A stretch of DNA of 64,000 bases from CAZCAC01 sp964496575 (GCA_964496575.1 CAZCAC010000026.1:1-64000); one strand, 5' to 3'. Counted from the stretch's first letter, positions 36,805 through 46,030 are shown. The notes: a model not told the origin generated them from the letters alone. Translations and numbers: made by a program.

Positions 36805-37474
36805 CTTCGAGCTCCTCGCGTCGGAGCGGCCGCTGCCGACGCGCTGGTGGGCCTTGAGTCGATCGAGCCGGGAGCGTCTCCCGGAGGGATCGACCTGGAT
36901 CCTATCGTAGCCGCGACCCCGGTGGTGGTTACCCCGATCGCTCTACACCGAGGCAGTCTTGGTCCAAGAGCGCGACCGAGCCCTTGGCTAGCGCGCTCGC
37001 GAGCAGTCGACTCAGGCCGAGAGCTCGAGGGTCTTGTGCTGGATCCGGAAGATGACGAACTCCTCCGGTGAGATGGAACAGCCGCCGCACGTTGATGCAC
37101 CTCCAGCACGCGTTTGACTGCGGGGTGCGGACGCCGCTCGGAGCTCTCATCGATCTCGATCTCGATCTCGAACGGGATGCCGAGGACACCGACCCCGGAC
37201 GATCTCTCCTTTCTGCGCACAGCAGAGACCACCGGAAGGCGAGCTCCGGACCGTGGATTGCGGAGATCTCCAGGACTCAGGATCGGGAGTCCTCATTCTG
37301 CACGCCCCCGATTCGCGGGTCGCGGTGTCGGGTGTCGTGCTCAACACGCCGCGCGTCGTCCGCCGCTGGTGAGAGCTTGCCGGCCGTACCGAGCCCGATC
37401 CAGACTAGGGAGGGCGCCCGCGCTGCGCTCATGAGCGCAAGCGGGTTGTCTGGGGTCACGAATGCAAGCTCCGG
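36805..37474. other. Gene-poor 670-base stretch
   Basis: I find no intact gene. On the minus strand there are short frame pieces, such as a tail reading ISPEEFVIFRIQHKTLELSA before a stop near 37012 and, in another frame, IPFEIEIEID, that look like remains of a broken gene. A CTCGAT hexamer repeated in tandem lies around 37150-37170, and a 16-bp perfect palindrome (tgcgctcatgagcgca) at 37424-37439. The stretch probably includes the promoter of the 891-residue gene. Confidence 0.45.
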
Positions 37475-38010
37475 CTACTTCTCCCGAACGAGCTGGATCA
37501 CGTACTCGGGAATCTCCCCGCGCCGCACCGTGATGATCTCATCGGGGATGGGCTCGAAACCGGCGATGCCCGACAGCTCGAGGGAGTAGCGCCCCGGCTC
37601 ACTGGCGGCTCCCTCCAGTGCGCAAGACCGTGAGAGGGCGGTTGCGATCGTCCCGTCGCCGTCCAGGGGTTCGAATCCGGAGATCATGGGCCACCCGGGA
37701 ACGGGAGTCTCCCCATCGACGAAGAGGAGCACGAAGCGGCAGGTCTGCCGCAGAGAGAAAGTGAGCTCGTTACGACCGGCGTGGATATGCACCTGCTCGT
37801 CGAGCGCCGCGTGATCCCCGGGGGCAGTGAAGTGACGATGAGTTTCATACCGGGGCCATCCACATGGTCGTATCCGCCGGTTGCGGCGCGTAACGGATAA
37901 GCCCGGCCTTCCGCGCCGATCGGAAGAGCACCATACGATATGCTCCCGATCAGAGCAAAGGAGCCCAGCCGTACGGGGCTGCCGGCCGGCAGGACGAAGC
38001 CGATCGTCAC
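37475..38010 (-). pseudogene. Frameshifted gene for a regulatory-like beta-sandwich protein
   Basis: Two overlapping frames make one continuous protein if a single base is added in the run CCCCCGGGG near 37817-37825. Frame one starts at GTG 38010 (VTIGFVLPAGSPVRLGSF ... SLPPG) and frame two continues (DHAALDEQVHIHAGRNELTF ... IPEYVIQLVREK) to 37475. The joined product of about 178 residues resembles the ends of the carboxypeptidase-regulatory-like repeat proteins in this window. GTG 38010 overlaps the stop of the upstream gene (GTGA), so it would be coupled. The cause may be a true frameshift or a homopolymer sequencing error. Confidence 0.65.
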
Positions 38011-38678
38011 CGCGACCTGGCAGCCGAGGCAAAGGCTGCCGCACCAGTTGCTCGCTGATCGGTTCCCCCGTAGCGGCTGCCCAGCTCTCGCTCCAGCTCC
38101 TGGTAGCGATCCATCACTTCCATGGAGAGATCGTCGACCTCTTCGCTGATGATCTGCTCCGGAACACCATTGCCCGTGTCCTCGTACTGGATCGCGTGCA
38201 ACTCTCCGTTGCGTCGCGCGTGAAGCGCGGCGAGCTCGTCGTAGGCACCGGCCATCGACTCGTCGCTGAGCGACTCCGGCTCGAGCCCGTTGCGCACGAG
38301 GAAGTGGACGAAGGCGATGTTCGCCCGACGCTCGGTACCGGCCATGGCGGCGAAGCGCCGGTCGATCTCTGGGCGCAGCCGCTCCCAGCAGGACCGGGGT
38401 GCGGAGCTCGATCGTACTCCGCTCGGCTGGGTCTCGGACGATACGGCAATCGCGCTGGCCAGCTGCTCGGCCTCGACTCGCGCTGGACCGGACGTCGATT
38501 GGCGTTCATCGAGAAGCTCCTGCAGTGCGATCGGCAATGACGCAGAGGAGGGAGCGACCTCCTCGGCCGGCATCAGGGCGGGGATCTCCGCGACCTGGGG
38601 AAGATCGGCGAGAAGCAGTCCGGAGAGAGCGCCGAGACCAGCGAGGACAGCGATGGCGGTGCGGGTCTGGATCTTCAT
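38007..38678 (-). CDS. Exported or membrane-anchored helical protein
   Basis: 223 residues from ATG 38678, preferred over ATG 38693 because GGAG lies 9 nt upstream. An N-terminal hydrophobic segment (about 8-26, IAVLAGLGALSGLLLADL) is a signal peptide or anchor. The rest is polar and helix-rich with many Glu/Arg and Ala (LDERQ, AAMAGTERRAN, MEVMDRYQELEREL), consistent with a coiled coil outside the membrane. No family is recognised. Its stop overlaps the start of the frameshifted gene downstream, so the two once formed a coupled pair. Confidence 0.7.
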   Translation of the reverse strand: MKIQTRTAIAVLAGLGALSGLLLADLPQVAEIPALMPAEEVAPSSASLPIALQELLDERQSTSGPARVEAEQLASAIAVSSETQPSGVRSSSAPRSCWERLRPEIDRRFAAMAGTERRANIAFVHFLVRNGLEPESLSDESMAGAYDELAALHARRNGELHAIQYEDTGNGVPEQIISEEVDDLSMEVMDRYQELERELGSRYGGTDQRATGAAAFASAARSR

Positions 38679-38742
38679 CTTTCTGGTCTCCATGGAAGTG
38701 CAGCCGGCGACCCCCTCCGGTCGCCGGCTGCTCCGGTTCGAT

Positions 38743-39282
38743 TCAGCTGAAGTCTCCGGTCAAAGACAGGCCGTAGAGCCTCGGCGCACCGCCGCTGGAA
38801 CTCTGGTTGTACATCCGCACGTCGAGGAAGAACACGGCGTCCGGATCTTCGAAACTCCAACCGGGCGCAAACTCGACATCACTGATGATCTGCTTGCTGG
38901 AGCTGGTGCCCTTGCCATAGCTGTTCATGCTCAGGCGTGTGTACACCAACCCGGTGTCCATCCGGTACTCCTTGAGGTACACAGTGACATTCTCATCGGA
39001 CGCGGCCTTGATGATGCTCGCTCGCAGGCTGACGTAGTCCGGGCCATACGTCTGAGTATCCACGTTGACCGGGAAGTAGAAGTTGGTGAAGCCGCTCGAG
39101 GAGGGCATCGTCATGTACCTGGTGCCCCTCGTGATGTCATCCTCGTAGCCGGCGCGGGGAAAGCCGCAGTTGCCGAGCGAGGTCCACTTCACGCGCTGCG
39201 TGGAGGATCCGGCGATGGTGAGGCCGGTCAGGGTGAGGGCGGCGAGGCCGGCAAGGAGGCCGTGGTGCTTGTTGATCTTCAT
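38743..39282 (-). CDS. Small secreted protein, unknown function
   Basis: 179 residues from ATG 39282, where AGGAC provides the ribosome-binding site; the frame runs to 39414 without signal character. A signal peptide (MKINKHHGLLAGLAALTLTGLTIAG) is followed by a soluble beta-rich domain with many aromatic and Ser/Thr residues (TNFYFPVNVDTQTYGPDYVS, VTVYLKEYRMDTG, AVFFLDVRMYNQSSSG). It ends with GAPRLYGLSLTGDFS. No domain is recognised. It has no close partner beyond the gene 64 bases downstream. Confidence 0.75.
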   Translation of the reverse strand: MKINKHHGLLAGLAALTLTGLTIAGSSTQRVKWTSLGNCGFPRAGYEDDITRGTRYMTMPSSSGFTNFYFPVNVDTQTYGPDYVSLRASIIKAASDENVTVYLKEYRMDTGLVYTRLSMNSYGKGTSSSKQIISDVEFAPGWSFEDPDAVFFLDVRMYNQSSSGGAPRLYGLSLTGDFS

Positions 39283-39591
39283 CGTGCTGTCCTTTCGTGG
39301 TGGCTTGGTTCGGTGTGGTTTGGTGCGGCGTTCTTGCCGACACCGAGGTAGCGAGAGCACCAGGCCGGTTCTTTCGCCATTCCCGGAAAAAACCGGATCC
39401 CGGCTGGCCGTCACCCGGCGCGGGTTGGCGCCCGCAGACCTTCAGTCTCGGGGTCGTCGATGAGCGAGCGATGCGGAAGCGTCCGAGCGAGCTACATCAG
39501 GGGCGGATCGTGGTTGCGCGGGACAGGCAGACACATGAGGTAGAGTAGTCGGCAATCAGCCAGCGGTTCGGCATCGCGGTCGGAGAGCTCC
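39283..39591. promoter_or_regulatory. Divergent intergenic region
   Basis: 309 bases between divergent starts (39282 and 39592) with no coding frame. G/T-rich strings (ggcttggttcggtgtggtttggtg) lie just upstream of the minus-strand gene, and a GGAG ribosome-binding site precedes ATG 39592. Promoters for both genes must lie here; boxes are not clear. Confidence 0.35.
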
Positions 39592-42500
39592 ATGCGCCAG
39601 ATCACCTTCATTCTCTTTTTCCTGTCGGTCCTCGCCCTTCGAGGTGCCGCCCAGGAACCCGGCAGTCCACTGCTCGAGTCCTTCGAGGCCTACCGGCAAG
39701 CGAAGGCGGAGTCGGAGTTCGGGCTCGAGTGGGTCTCGCTCGGCCCGGTCATGAACTCTGCCCGGGTGGAAGCGGTGCAGGCTGATCCCGACTCCCCGGA
39801 GACGATGTACGCGGCGTTCGGCTCGGGAAACCTGTGGAAGACGGGCGACGGCGGCCTGACCTGGAAGGCGATCTTCGAGGAGCAGTCTGCGCTGGGCATC
39901 GGCGATATCGCCCTCGCGCCCTCCGACCCGCGGATCATCTGGCTCGGCTCCGGGGAGAGCCTGAAGAAGGCGCGAAACTTCACCATGCCCGGGACCGGGG
40001 TCTTCCGCTCCGAGGACGGCGGCGAGAGCTGGCGGAACGTGGGGCTGCACGACTCCTGGCACATCGGGGAGATCGCCGTTCACCCCGAAGATCCGGATAC
40101 GGCCTTCGTCGCCGTGCTGGGCCACTTCTGGTCGACCAACCGCAACCGCGGACTCTACCGGACCCGCGACGGCGGCGAGTCGTGGGAGCACGTCCTTCAC
40201 GTCGACGAGCGGACCGGGGCGAACGACGTGGTGATCTGCGCAGCGAACCCGGACGTGGTCTACGCGTCGCTGTGGCACAACCACCCGGGGGTCAGCGGGC
40301 CCAACAGCGGCGTCTACCGGAGCTCCGACGGCGGCACGAACTGGACCCGTCTCGAGGGCGGGCTGCCCACGGGGGACGCGACCGGCCGGATCGGGCTGGC
40401 GGTCTCGTGGACGAACCCGAACAAGGTCTACGCGCTGATCGACAACCTGAACCGCAGAGAACACCCGACAGAGATCTACCGCTCCCTCGACGGCGGCGAG
40501 AGCTGGCGACGGACCCACGAGGAGGATCTTCAGTTCCTCGGACGCATCGGCTGGTACTTCGCCGACTGCTGCGTGAATCCACAGGACGACGAGGAGATCT
40601 TCGGTCTCGGCGTCCGCCTCGCGCACAGCACGAATGGAGGCGAGACGTTCTCCCTGGTCGGTGGAAAGGTCTTTCACCTCTTCCCGAACCCGGCGCGCAC
40701 CCTGCACCTCGACCACTGCGAGCTGTGGATCGATCCGGAACGTCCCGACCGCCTGATCCTGGGCAACGACGGCGGACTCTTCGTCAGTCAGGATCGCGGC
40801 CACACCTGGCTGCATCACAACAACATCCCGGCGGGCGAGTTCTACGACATCGCGGTCGACAACCAGGAGCCCTACCTCGTCTATGGCGGAGTCCAGGACG
40901 ACTCGTCGGTGTTCGGGCCGCCGGTCGAGTGGATCCCCGAGCTGCCGGATCGCTGGCGCTACGTCTGGCTCGATCCCTGGTCGGGAGGAGATGGCTGCTA
41001 CACGGTCCCCGATCCGGAGGACCCGGACACCGTCTACTTCTCCAGCCAGCACAACGGAATCCGGCGCAAGAACGTGCGCACGAATCGCTCGGTCCCGATC
41101 CAGCCCCGGTTGCCCCGGGATTTCGAAGGTGAGCTGCGCCACAATTTCATCGCGCCCTACATCATCTCGCCGCACGACCACCGCACGCTCTATCACGGCG
41201 GCAACTACGTGATGGGGAGTGTCGATCGCGGCGACAGCTGGGAGGTGGTCAGTCCGGACATCACTCGCTCCGGATTCACGGAGCGAGAGTCGACCGCGGC
41301 GGGAGCGATCGCCGAATCGCCGCTGCAGCCGGGACGTCTGTACGCCGGGACGGATCGAGGCGCCTTCTGGGTCCGGTCGGGGATCGACGAGGAGTGGGTC
41401 GAACGCTCGGCGGGGTTGCCGCCTCGCTACATCCGCAGCATCTGCCCTTCCCGCTTCAGTCCGACGAGAGTCTACGTCGCGGCGACGGGGATCAACGACG
41501 ACGACCTGCGCGGTCACCTCTACGCTTCGGAGGATGACGGAGAGAGCTGGCGGTCGATCCTCGGCAACCTCCCCGACGAGGTCGCCTACGCGATCCTCGA
41601 GGATCCGGTGCGCGAAGACATCCTCTACGCGGGGATGTACCGCGGAGTGTACGTCTCCACCGATCGGGGCCGGAGCTGGTCGCTCCTCGGTCGGGGCATG
41701 CCCGCGGCGGCGGTCTCCGATCTGGTGATACAGGAGCGAGAGATGGACCTCCTGGCGAGCACTCACGGCCGGGGCATCTATCGGATGAACCTCCGTCCCC
41801 TCCAGGAAGCCTTCGAAGCCGACCCGCCCTCGGAGAACCGTCTTTTCGACATCCCACCGGCCCAGCTCCCCCCTCGAGACGACATCCATTCCATCCACCG
41901 AACCGGACTCGCGGAGAAGACTCCGATCACTTTCTTCCTGACGAGCGAGTCGGCGGTGACCCTGACCGTTCGCGATGACGAGGACGAGGTGATCTTCCGG
42001 CGGCACATCCAGGCCCGCCGCGGATTCAACCAGTTTCGCTGGGACCTGGTGCTCGAGCGCCGCGAGAGCCCGAAGCCCTACTTCCTCGGACAGCTCCGCT
42101 TCGTCGAGGAGGGAACCTACGAGGTGGTCGTGTCCGGTGGAGGTGTCGAGCTCCGAGGAGCCTGTGAGGTCAGCTCGCCCTGGAGGATGGCGCTCGGGCC
42201 GTCTACAGATCGAGGCAGCCGCTCACGGCAGCCAGTGGATCTCCAGCCCATTCGTCAGGTTGAAGTCGTACGTCCCCGGACCACAGTACTGTCCGCCAGA
42301 GGTGTCGCGGTACCAGCACTGGTAACGCTTCGTGTCACCCGCGGTTACGGCACCCTTGGCCGCGATGCTGATGGTAGTCGCGGATATCCCGAGGCTGTTG
42401 GAGCTCTGGACCTCGAGACGGATGAGACCTCCACCCGCACATCGAAGTCCTTCGCCGAAGTAGGTCCCATCGCCGCCGTTCACACGGTTGTTCGCCTGGA

Positions 42501-43668
42501 AGTAGAGACTCGAGTTGTTCGGGTCCAGCGCCGTCGAGACCAGCATCAGGTCGTCCTGGCCCACGCTCGCGGTCCCCGTCTCGGTCAGCTGCGCACCTGC
42601 GGTACTGATGCCGTTGGCACAACCCGATCCCGGGACGGATCCATCGTTGTCGTTGGCGCAGGGACAAGGCCAGCCACTGCCCGGATCGCCGAAGCAGTAG
42701 GGCACCGCGGAGGGAACCGGGAGGAACACGTAGGCGGCGCCCCGGCCGTCGACGGCGGCGGGTGCCCCCAGAATGGCCCGGATCCGGCTGACTCCGACCG
42801 AGTTTCCGAACTGGTCGCCAGACGCGCCGTCCTCCGCGCACATGCGGGCGAACTTGACTCCCGAGCTCACGTCGAAGGAATAGGCACATCCGGTATCCGT
42901 CGATCCACACTTGCCGTTCGGTGCCCCGACCACGGCCAGACCATCTCGGATGTCCACGCTCTGCCCGAAGAACTGGTAGTAGATAGCGGCGGACGGGAGG
43001 AGCTTGAACAGCTGTTGCCCGTTCGACACATCGAAGATGTAGGCGGAGCCGGAGTTCGTATTGAAGTCGTCGTCCCGGGGGGCGCCGATCAAGGCCTTGC
43101 CGTCGTCCAGGGCCACGCTCCACCCGAAGTAGTCCTCCACGGATCCGTCCGCGGGGACGATCTTGTGGAGCTGACTCCCGTCGCTGACGCTGAACACGTA
43201 CGCCGAACCGAAGGTCCAACCGTTCGGGTCGTCGTAGAGGGCGCCGACGACCACATGATCCCCATCGACCGCCACGTCGCAGCCGAAGTTGTCACCCGCG
43301 TAGCCATCATCGGGTACCAGCTTGAAGAGCTCCTGGCCGGTCGAAGCGTCGAGGACGTAGGCCGAACCCGACCAGGTTCCGTTGACGGTATCGCCGGGCG
43401 CTCCGATGACGATGTGATCGGTACTGATCGACACGCTGGTTCCGAACCAGTCACCGGCGAAATTGTCGGCCGGGATGATCAGGGTAATCTCCTGACCGGC
43501 CGGAACGTCGTAGAGGTAGGCCGCACCACCAAAGAACTCGTAACCCGAAAGATTGTAGGCGGGGGCTCCGACCACGGCTCGATCTCCTTCGATCGCGACG
43601 CTGAATCCGAACATCATCAGCGCGTGGCGGTTCGAGGCCGGGAGGTTGCGCAGCTTCTGGCCCGATGA
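39592..43668 (+). CDS. Secreted BNR/sortilin-like propeller protein with missing stop
   Basis: The frame is 1358 residues, but only about the first 860 (to about 42170) look real. A signal peptide (1-20) precedes VPS10/BNR-type propeller units with many Asp-box motifs: RSEDGGESW, RTRDGGESW, RSSDGGTNW, RSLDGGESW, VSQDRGHTW, GSVDRGDSW, ASEDDGESW, VSTDRGRSW. A C-terminal sandwich (ITFFLTSESAVTLTVRD ... GTYEVVVSGGGVELRGACEV) then ends as relatives do. No stop follows in any forward frame until 42325 or, in this frame, 43668; the extra 490 residues are antisense to the FG-GAP gene at 42223-43905. Either the stop was lost or the end is mis-sequenced. Relatives are often annotated as glycosyl hydrolases without proven activity. 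Confidence 0.8.
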   Translation: MRQITFILFFLSVLALRGAAQEPGSPLLESFEAYRQAKAESEFGLEWVSLGPVMNSARVEAVQADPDSPETMYAAFGSGNLWKTGDGGLTWKAIFEEQSALGIGDIALAPSDPRIIWLGSGESLKKARNFTMPGTGVFRSEDGGESWRNVGLHDSWHIGEIAVHPEDPDTAFVAVLGHFWSTNRNRGLYRTRDGGESWEHVLHVDERTGANDVVICAANPDVVYASLWHNHPGVSGPNSGVYRSSDGGTNWTRLEGGLPTGDATGRIGLAVSWTNPNKVYALIDNLNRREHPTEIYRSLDGGESWRRTHEEDLQFLGRIGWYFADCCVNPQDDEEIFGLGVRLAHSTNGGETFSLVGGKVFHLFPNPARTLHLDHCELWIDPERPDRLILGNDGGLFVSQDRGHTWLHHNNIPAGEFYDIAVDNQEPYLVYGGVQDDSSVFGPPVEWIPELPDRWRYVWLDPWSGGDGCYTVPDPEDPDTVYFSSQHNGIRRKNVRTNRSVPIQPRLPRDFEGELRHNFIAPYIISPHDHRTLYHGGNYVMGSVDRGDSWEVVSPDITRSGFTERESTAAGAIAESPLQPGRLYAGTDRGAFWVRSGIDEEWVERSAGLPPRYIRSICPSRFSPTRVYVAATGINDDDLRGHLYASEDDGESWRSILGNLPDEVAYAILEDPVREDILYAGMYRGVYVSTDRGRSWSLLGRGMPAAAVSDLVIQEREMDLLASTHGRGIYRMNLRPLQEAFEADPPSENRLFDIPPAQLPPRDDIHSIHRTGLAEKTPITFFLTSESAVTLTVRDDEDEVIFRRHIQARRGFNQFRWDLVLERRESPKPYFLGQLRFVEEGTYEVVVSGGGVELRGACEVSSPWRMALGPSTDRGSRSRQPVDLQPIRQVEVVRPRTTVLSARGVAVPALVTLRVTRGYGTLGRDADGSRGYPEAVGALDLETDETSTRTSKSFAEVGPIAAVHTVVRLEVETRVVRVQRRRDQHQVVLAHARGPRLGQLRTCGTDAVGTTRSRDGSIVVVGAGTRPATARIAEAVGHRGGNREEHVGGAPAVDGGGCPQNGPDPADSDRVSELVARRAVLRAHAGELDSRAHVEGIGTSGIRRSTLAVRCPDHGQTISDVHALPEELVVDSGGREELEQLLPVRHIEDVGGAGVRIEVVVPGGADQGLAVVQGHAPPEVVLHGSVRGDDLVELTPVADAEHVRRTEGPTVRVVVEGADDHMIPIDRHVAAEVVTRVAIIGYQLEELLAGRSVEDVGRTRPGSVDGIAGRSDDDVIGTDRHAGSEPVTGEIVGRDDQGNLLTGRNVVEVGRTTKELVTRKIVGGGSDHGSISFDRDAESEHHQRVAVRGREVAQLLAR

Positions 43669-43905
43669 GACCTCGTACAAGAATGCGGTTCCCGACGCCA
43701 TCCCCACGTGAGAATCCTGGTGCGCGCCGACGATGGCTCGGTCACCGCTGATGTCGACACTGTACCCGAACAGCTCCTGAGGTTCGGCGTCGGCCTGCGA
43801 CAACCTGCGGAGCTGACCCTGTGATTCGGCACGCGTCGGCAGCAGGACGAGGCAGGCGAGCGCGGACAGCGTGGTGACCGAGGTTCTCATGACTCGATGG
43901 ATCAT
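42223..43905 (-). CDS. Secreted FG-GAP repeat protein with shared C-terminal module
   Basis: 560 residues from ATG 43905, which has a GGAG site and starts a signal peptide (MIHRVMRTSVTTLSALACLV...). About seven FG-GAP repeats follow (LFGYSVDISGDRAIVGAH, FGTSVSISTDHIVIGAPGD, FGCDVAVDGDHVVVGA, FGWSVALDDGKALIGAPRD). The end is the shared module (YCFGDPGSGWPCPCANDNDG, GCANG, FGEGLRCAGGGLIRLEV, QCWYRDTSGGQYCG, ending TNGLEIHWLP). The clear family match shows this strand is the coding one over 42223-43668, where a plus-strand frame is also open. Confidence 0.92.
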   Translation of the reverse strand: MIHRVMRTSVTTLSALACLVLLPTRAESQGQLRRLSQADAEPQELFGYSVDISGDRAIVGAHQDSHVGMASGTAFLYEVSSGQKLRNLPASNRHALMMFGFSVAIEGDRAVVGAPAYNLSGYEFFGGAAYLYDVPAGQEITLIIPADNFAGDWFGTSVSISTDHIVIGAPGDTVNGTWSGSAYVLDASTGQELFKLVPDDGYAGDNFGCDVAVDGDHVVVGALYDDPNGWTFGSAYVFSVSDGSQLHKIVPADGSVEDYFGWSVALDDGKALIGAPRDDDFNTNSGSAYIFDVSNGQQLFKLLPSAAIYYQFFGQSVDIRDGLAVVGAPNGKCGSTDTGCAYSFDVSSGVKFARMCAEDGASGDQFGNSVGVSRIRAILGAPAAVDGRGAAYVFLPVPSAVPYCFGDPGSGWPCPCANDNDGSVPGSGCANGISTAGAQLTETGTASVGQDDLMLVSTALDPNNSSLYFQANNRVNGGDGTYFGEGLRCAGGGLIRLEVQSSNSLGISATTISIAAKGAVTAGDTKRYQCWYRDTSGGQYCGPGTYDFNLTNGLEIHWLP

Positions 43906-44105
43906 CGCGAGTTCTCCAGAGCGGGGGTGGAACGAGCTGTGGGGACCGGCAACTCCGGGAGAGCCCTTGCGACCGGCCCCCTGGCTCTCCCACCTCGCCT
44001 CCGGCTGGTCGCGCCGCCTCCGCTGCACCGATTCCCGTACACGATTCCCTAGAAGCCCCCCGTCGCGTTGTCACCGCGGGAATCGACGAAGTCTCCGTCA
44101 CGCGT

Positions 44106-45899
44106 TCACGAGCCTGCTCGCTCCCGGGCCGTCGCCAGCAGCTCGAGCGCCTCGCCCCAGCCGGGGCGCAGCTCGAGCGCACCCTGGATCGACTCGACCG
44201 CTTCCGACCAGCGACCGGCAGCGCCCAGGAGTCGCCCTCGCTCGAGGCGGGCTCGGGGGGTCGGGTCGGGACCCTCGGCGAGAGGAGCCAGGACCGCCGC
44301 CCCTTCGGCGGGACGACCGTGGGCGCCGAGGAGAGAGGCGTACTTCAGCCGGAACCGGTTGGCCTCGGGCTGGAGCTTCAGGGCGTGCGCGAGGTGCGGA
44401 AGCGCGGCCTCCGGGTTGCCATGTTGCTCCAGGAGCGTCGCGAGGTTGACCCGCGCGGTGAAGTCGTCGGGGATGTGCTCGATGGACTCGAGCAGGAGGG
44501 TCATGGCGTCCCGCGAACGTCCGGTCTCCGAGTAGAGACCGACGAGGATCCCCACGCATCGGGCGTTCCCCGGCTCGAAGCGAACCGCCTGCTCCAGGTG
44601 CTCGATCGCCTGGGCCGGGTCTCCGGCGAGTCGACGCTGGATGCCGAGGTTGTAACGCGTCATGACCGTGTCCGCGTGGTCCAGCGAGTTGCGCCAGAGG
44701 CTCTCGTCATCGCGCCAGACGTCGACCTGGATCCAGGTGCCCGCCGCCAGCACGAGCGATGCGGCGACGGCGAGGCCGGCGACGAGTCGGCGCGAGCCCA
44801 GCTGGACGAGCTGACTCACGCCGAACGCGAAGCCCGCGAACAGCCCCAGGTGGGCCAGGTAGGTGAAACGATCCGCGTGGGCCTGAACGAAGCCGAAGCG
44901 AACCAGGCCCAGCATCGGCACCAGCATGCCCAGAAACCACAACCAGCCGACGAGGAGGGCCGGGGCGCGTTTCCGGAGCTTGATCAGGACGGCCGAGACG
45001 ATCACGAGCACCACCACCGGCAGGATCCAGGCGCGCGCCTCGGGCCGCGCGTAGCTGACGATGAGGTCGGTCGGCACCAGCGTCTGCCAGAGATAGGAAC
45101 CGTAGGCGCTCAGGGCGATCGAGATCCTCTCGAGGAGGGGCACCGCCGGGCCGGCCGCGTCGAGGTTCCCCGACTGCGAGCGCTGCGCGATGATCGCCGC
45201 GACGACGACCAGCGCGAAGAGCGGCAGCTTCTCGATCACCAACCTCGACCAGGGCCTGGTGCGGTACCGCGCCAGCGGCCAGAGGTCCAGCAGGAGCAGA
45301 ACGCACGGGACGGTGATCAGGACCTGCTTGGCCATGAGGCCGAAGGCGAGGCACAGCGCGCAGAGAACGTAGCGCCCCACACCCGGCCGCTCCGTCCAGC
45401 GCTGCCACGTCCATAAGGTGAGCAGGAAGAACAGCCCCGAGACGAGGTCCTTGCGGCAGGCGACCCAGGCCACCGACTCGACCCGCAGGGGATGCAAGGC
45501 CCAGAGCGCGGCCGCGACGAGCGCGGGCCACGTTCGCCCGGTCAGGCTCCGCAGCACGAGGAAGGCCAGGGCGGCGTTGATCGCGTGCAGGGCCACGCTG
45601 GTGCCATGGTGTCCCGCGGGGCTCGTCCCGAACAGGCTGACGTCGAGCATGTGCGACAGCCAGGTGAGCGGCAGCCACGTCGAGCCATGAAAGGTCCCGA
45701 GCGACCACCACAGCCCCTCGGCGGTCACGCCGCGGAGGACCATCTCGTTCTGGGTGACGTAGGTGGGGTCGTCGTAGCCGATGAAGCCGTAGCCCACCGC
45801 TCGGACGAAGACCAGCGCGGCGACGGCAGCGAGGGCGAGGGCGAGCAGGAGAGTCCGGGATCGACCCTCCTCGGGGGCGACTGAAGGGGGAGATGTCAC
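44106..45899 (-). CDS. TMTC-like polytopic membrane protein with TPR repeats
   Basis: 597 residues from GTG 45899, which begins just before the first TM helix; ATG 45959 is possible but would include the dispersed-repeat sequence. About ten to eleven hydrophobic helices cover residues 12-400, with loops such as GYGFIGYDDPTYVTQN, GHHGTSVALHAINAALAF and HPLRVESVAWVACRKDL. The region after about 410 has TPR units (TVMTRYNLGIQRRLAGDPAQAIEHLEQAV, NLATLLEQHGNPEAALPHL). This layout is that of TMTC/PMT-like (GT-C fold) glycosyltransferases, with an early acidic pair YDD in the first outer loop. A role in protein O-glycosylation is inferred by family. Confidence 0.85.
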   Translation of the reverse strand: MTSPPSVAPEEGRSRTLLLALALAAVAALVFVRAVGYGFIGYDDPTYVTQNEMVLRGVTAEGLWWSLGTFHGSTWLPLTWLSHMLDVSLFGTSPAGHHGTSVALHAINAALAFLVLRSLTGRTWPALVAAALWALHPLRVESVAWVACRKDLVSGLFFLLTLWTWQRWTERPGVGRYVLCALCLAFGLMAKQVLITVPCVLLLLDLWPLARYRTRPWSRLVIEKLPLFALVVVAAIIAQRSQSGNLDAAGPAVPLLERISIALSAYGSYLWQTLVPTDLIVSYARPEARAWILPVVVLVIVSAVLIKLRKRAPALLVGWLWFLGMLVPMLGLVRFGFVQAHADRFTYLAHLGLFAGFAFGVSQLVQLGSRRLVAGLAVAASLVLAAGTWIQVDVWRDDESLWRNSLDHADTVMTRYNLGIQRRLAGDPAQAIEHLEQAVRFEPGNARCVGILVGLYSETGRSRDAMTLLLESIEHIPDDFTARVNLATLLEQHGNPEAALPHLAHALKLQPEANRFRLKYASLLGAHGRPAEGAAVLAPLAEGPDPTPRARLERGRLLGAAGRWSEAVESIQGALELRPGWGEALELLATARERAGS

Positions 45900-45907
45900 C
45901 GCGAGAT

Positions 45908-45945
45908 GATACCGAACCCGGTTCACCTCCACACACCAGCGTTCG
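45908..45945. repeat. Diverged half-copy of the palindromic repeat
   Basis: The stretch ataccgaaccCggttcac then cacacacc at 45909-45937 matches one arm of the large palindrome at 62787-62941 with about four mismatches in 29 bases. It lies at the 5' edge of the TMTC-like gene, in the spacer to the SDR gene, and makes the apparent N-terminus CVEVNRVRYH there. It has no second arm. Confidence 0.6.
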
Positions 45946-46030
45946 CAGTACGGAGTCATCTCCGGCTCGAAATCGACGTGCACGCCGTCGGCGACGCGGT
46001 TGATGTAGTGGAAGTAGGTCGCCTGAGCTC

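Noticed and set aside
37148..37172. Tandem CTCGAT hexamers as a possible CRISPR or satellite
   Set aside because: Only about 25 bases and no spacers; too short to be an array.
37424..37439. 16-bp perfect palindrome as an operator
   Set aside because: One copy, no loop and no gene start nearby; cannot be told from chance in GC-rich DNA.
39556..42006. 816-residue minus-strand frame across the BNR gene
   Set aside because: Mirror image of a real gene with Asp-box repeats; no signal peptide or motif on the minus strand.
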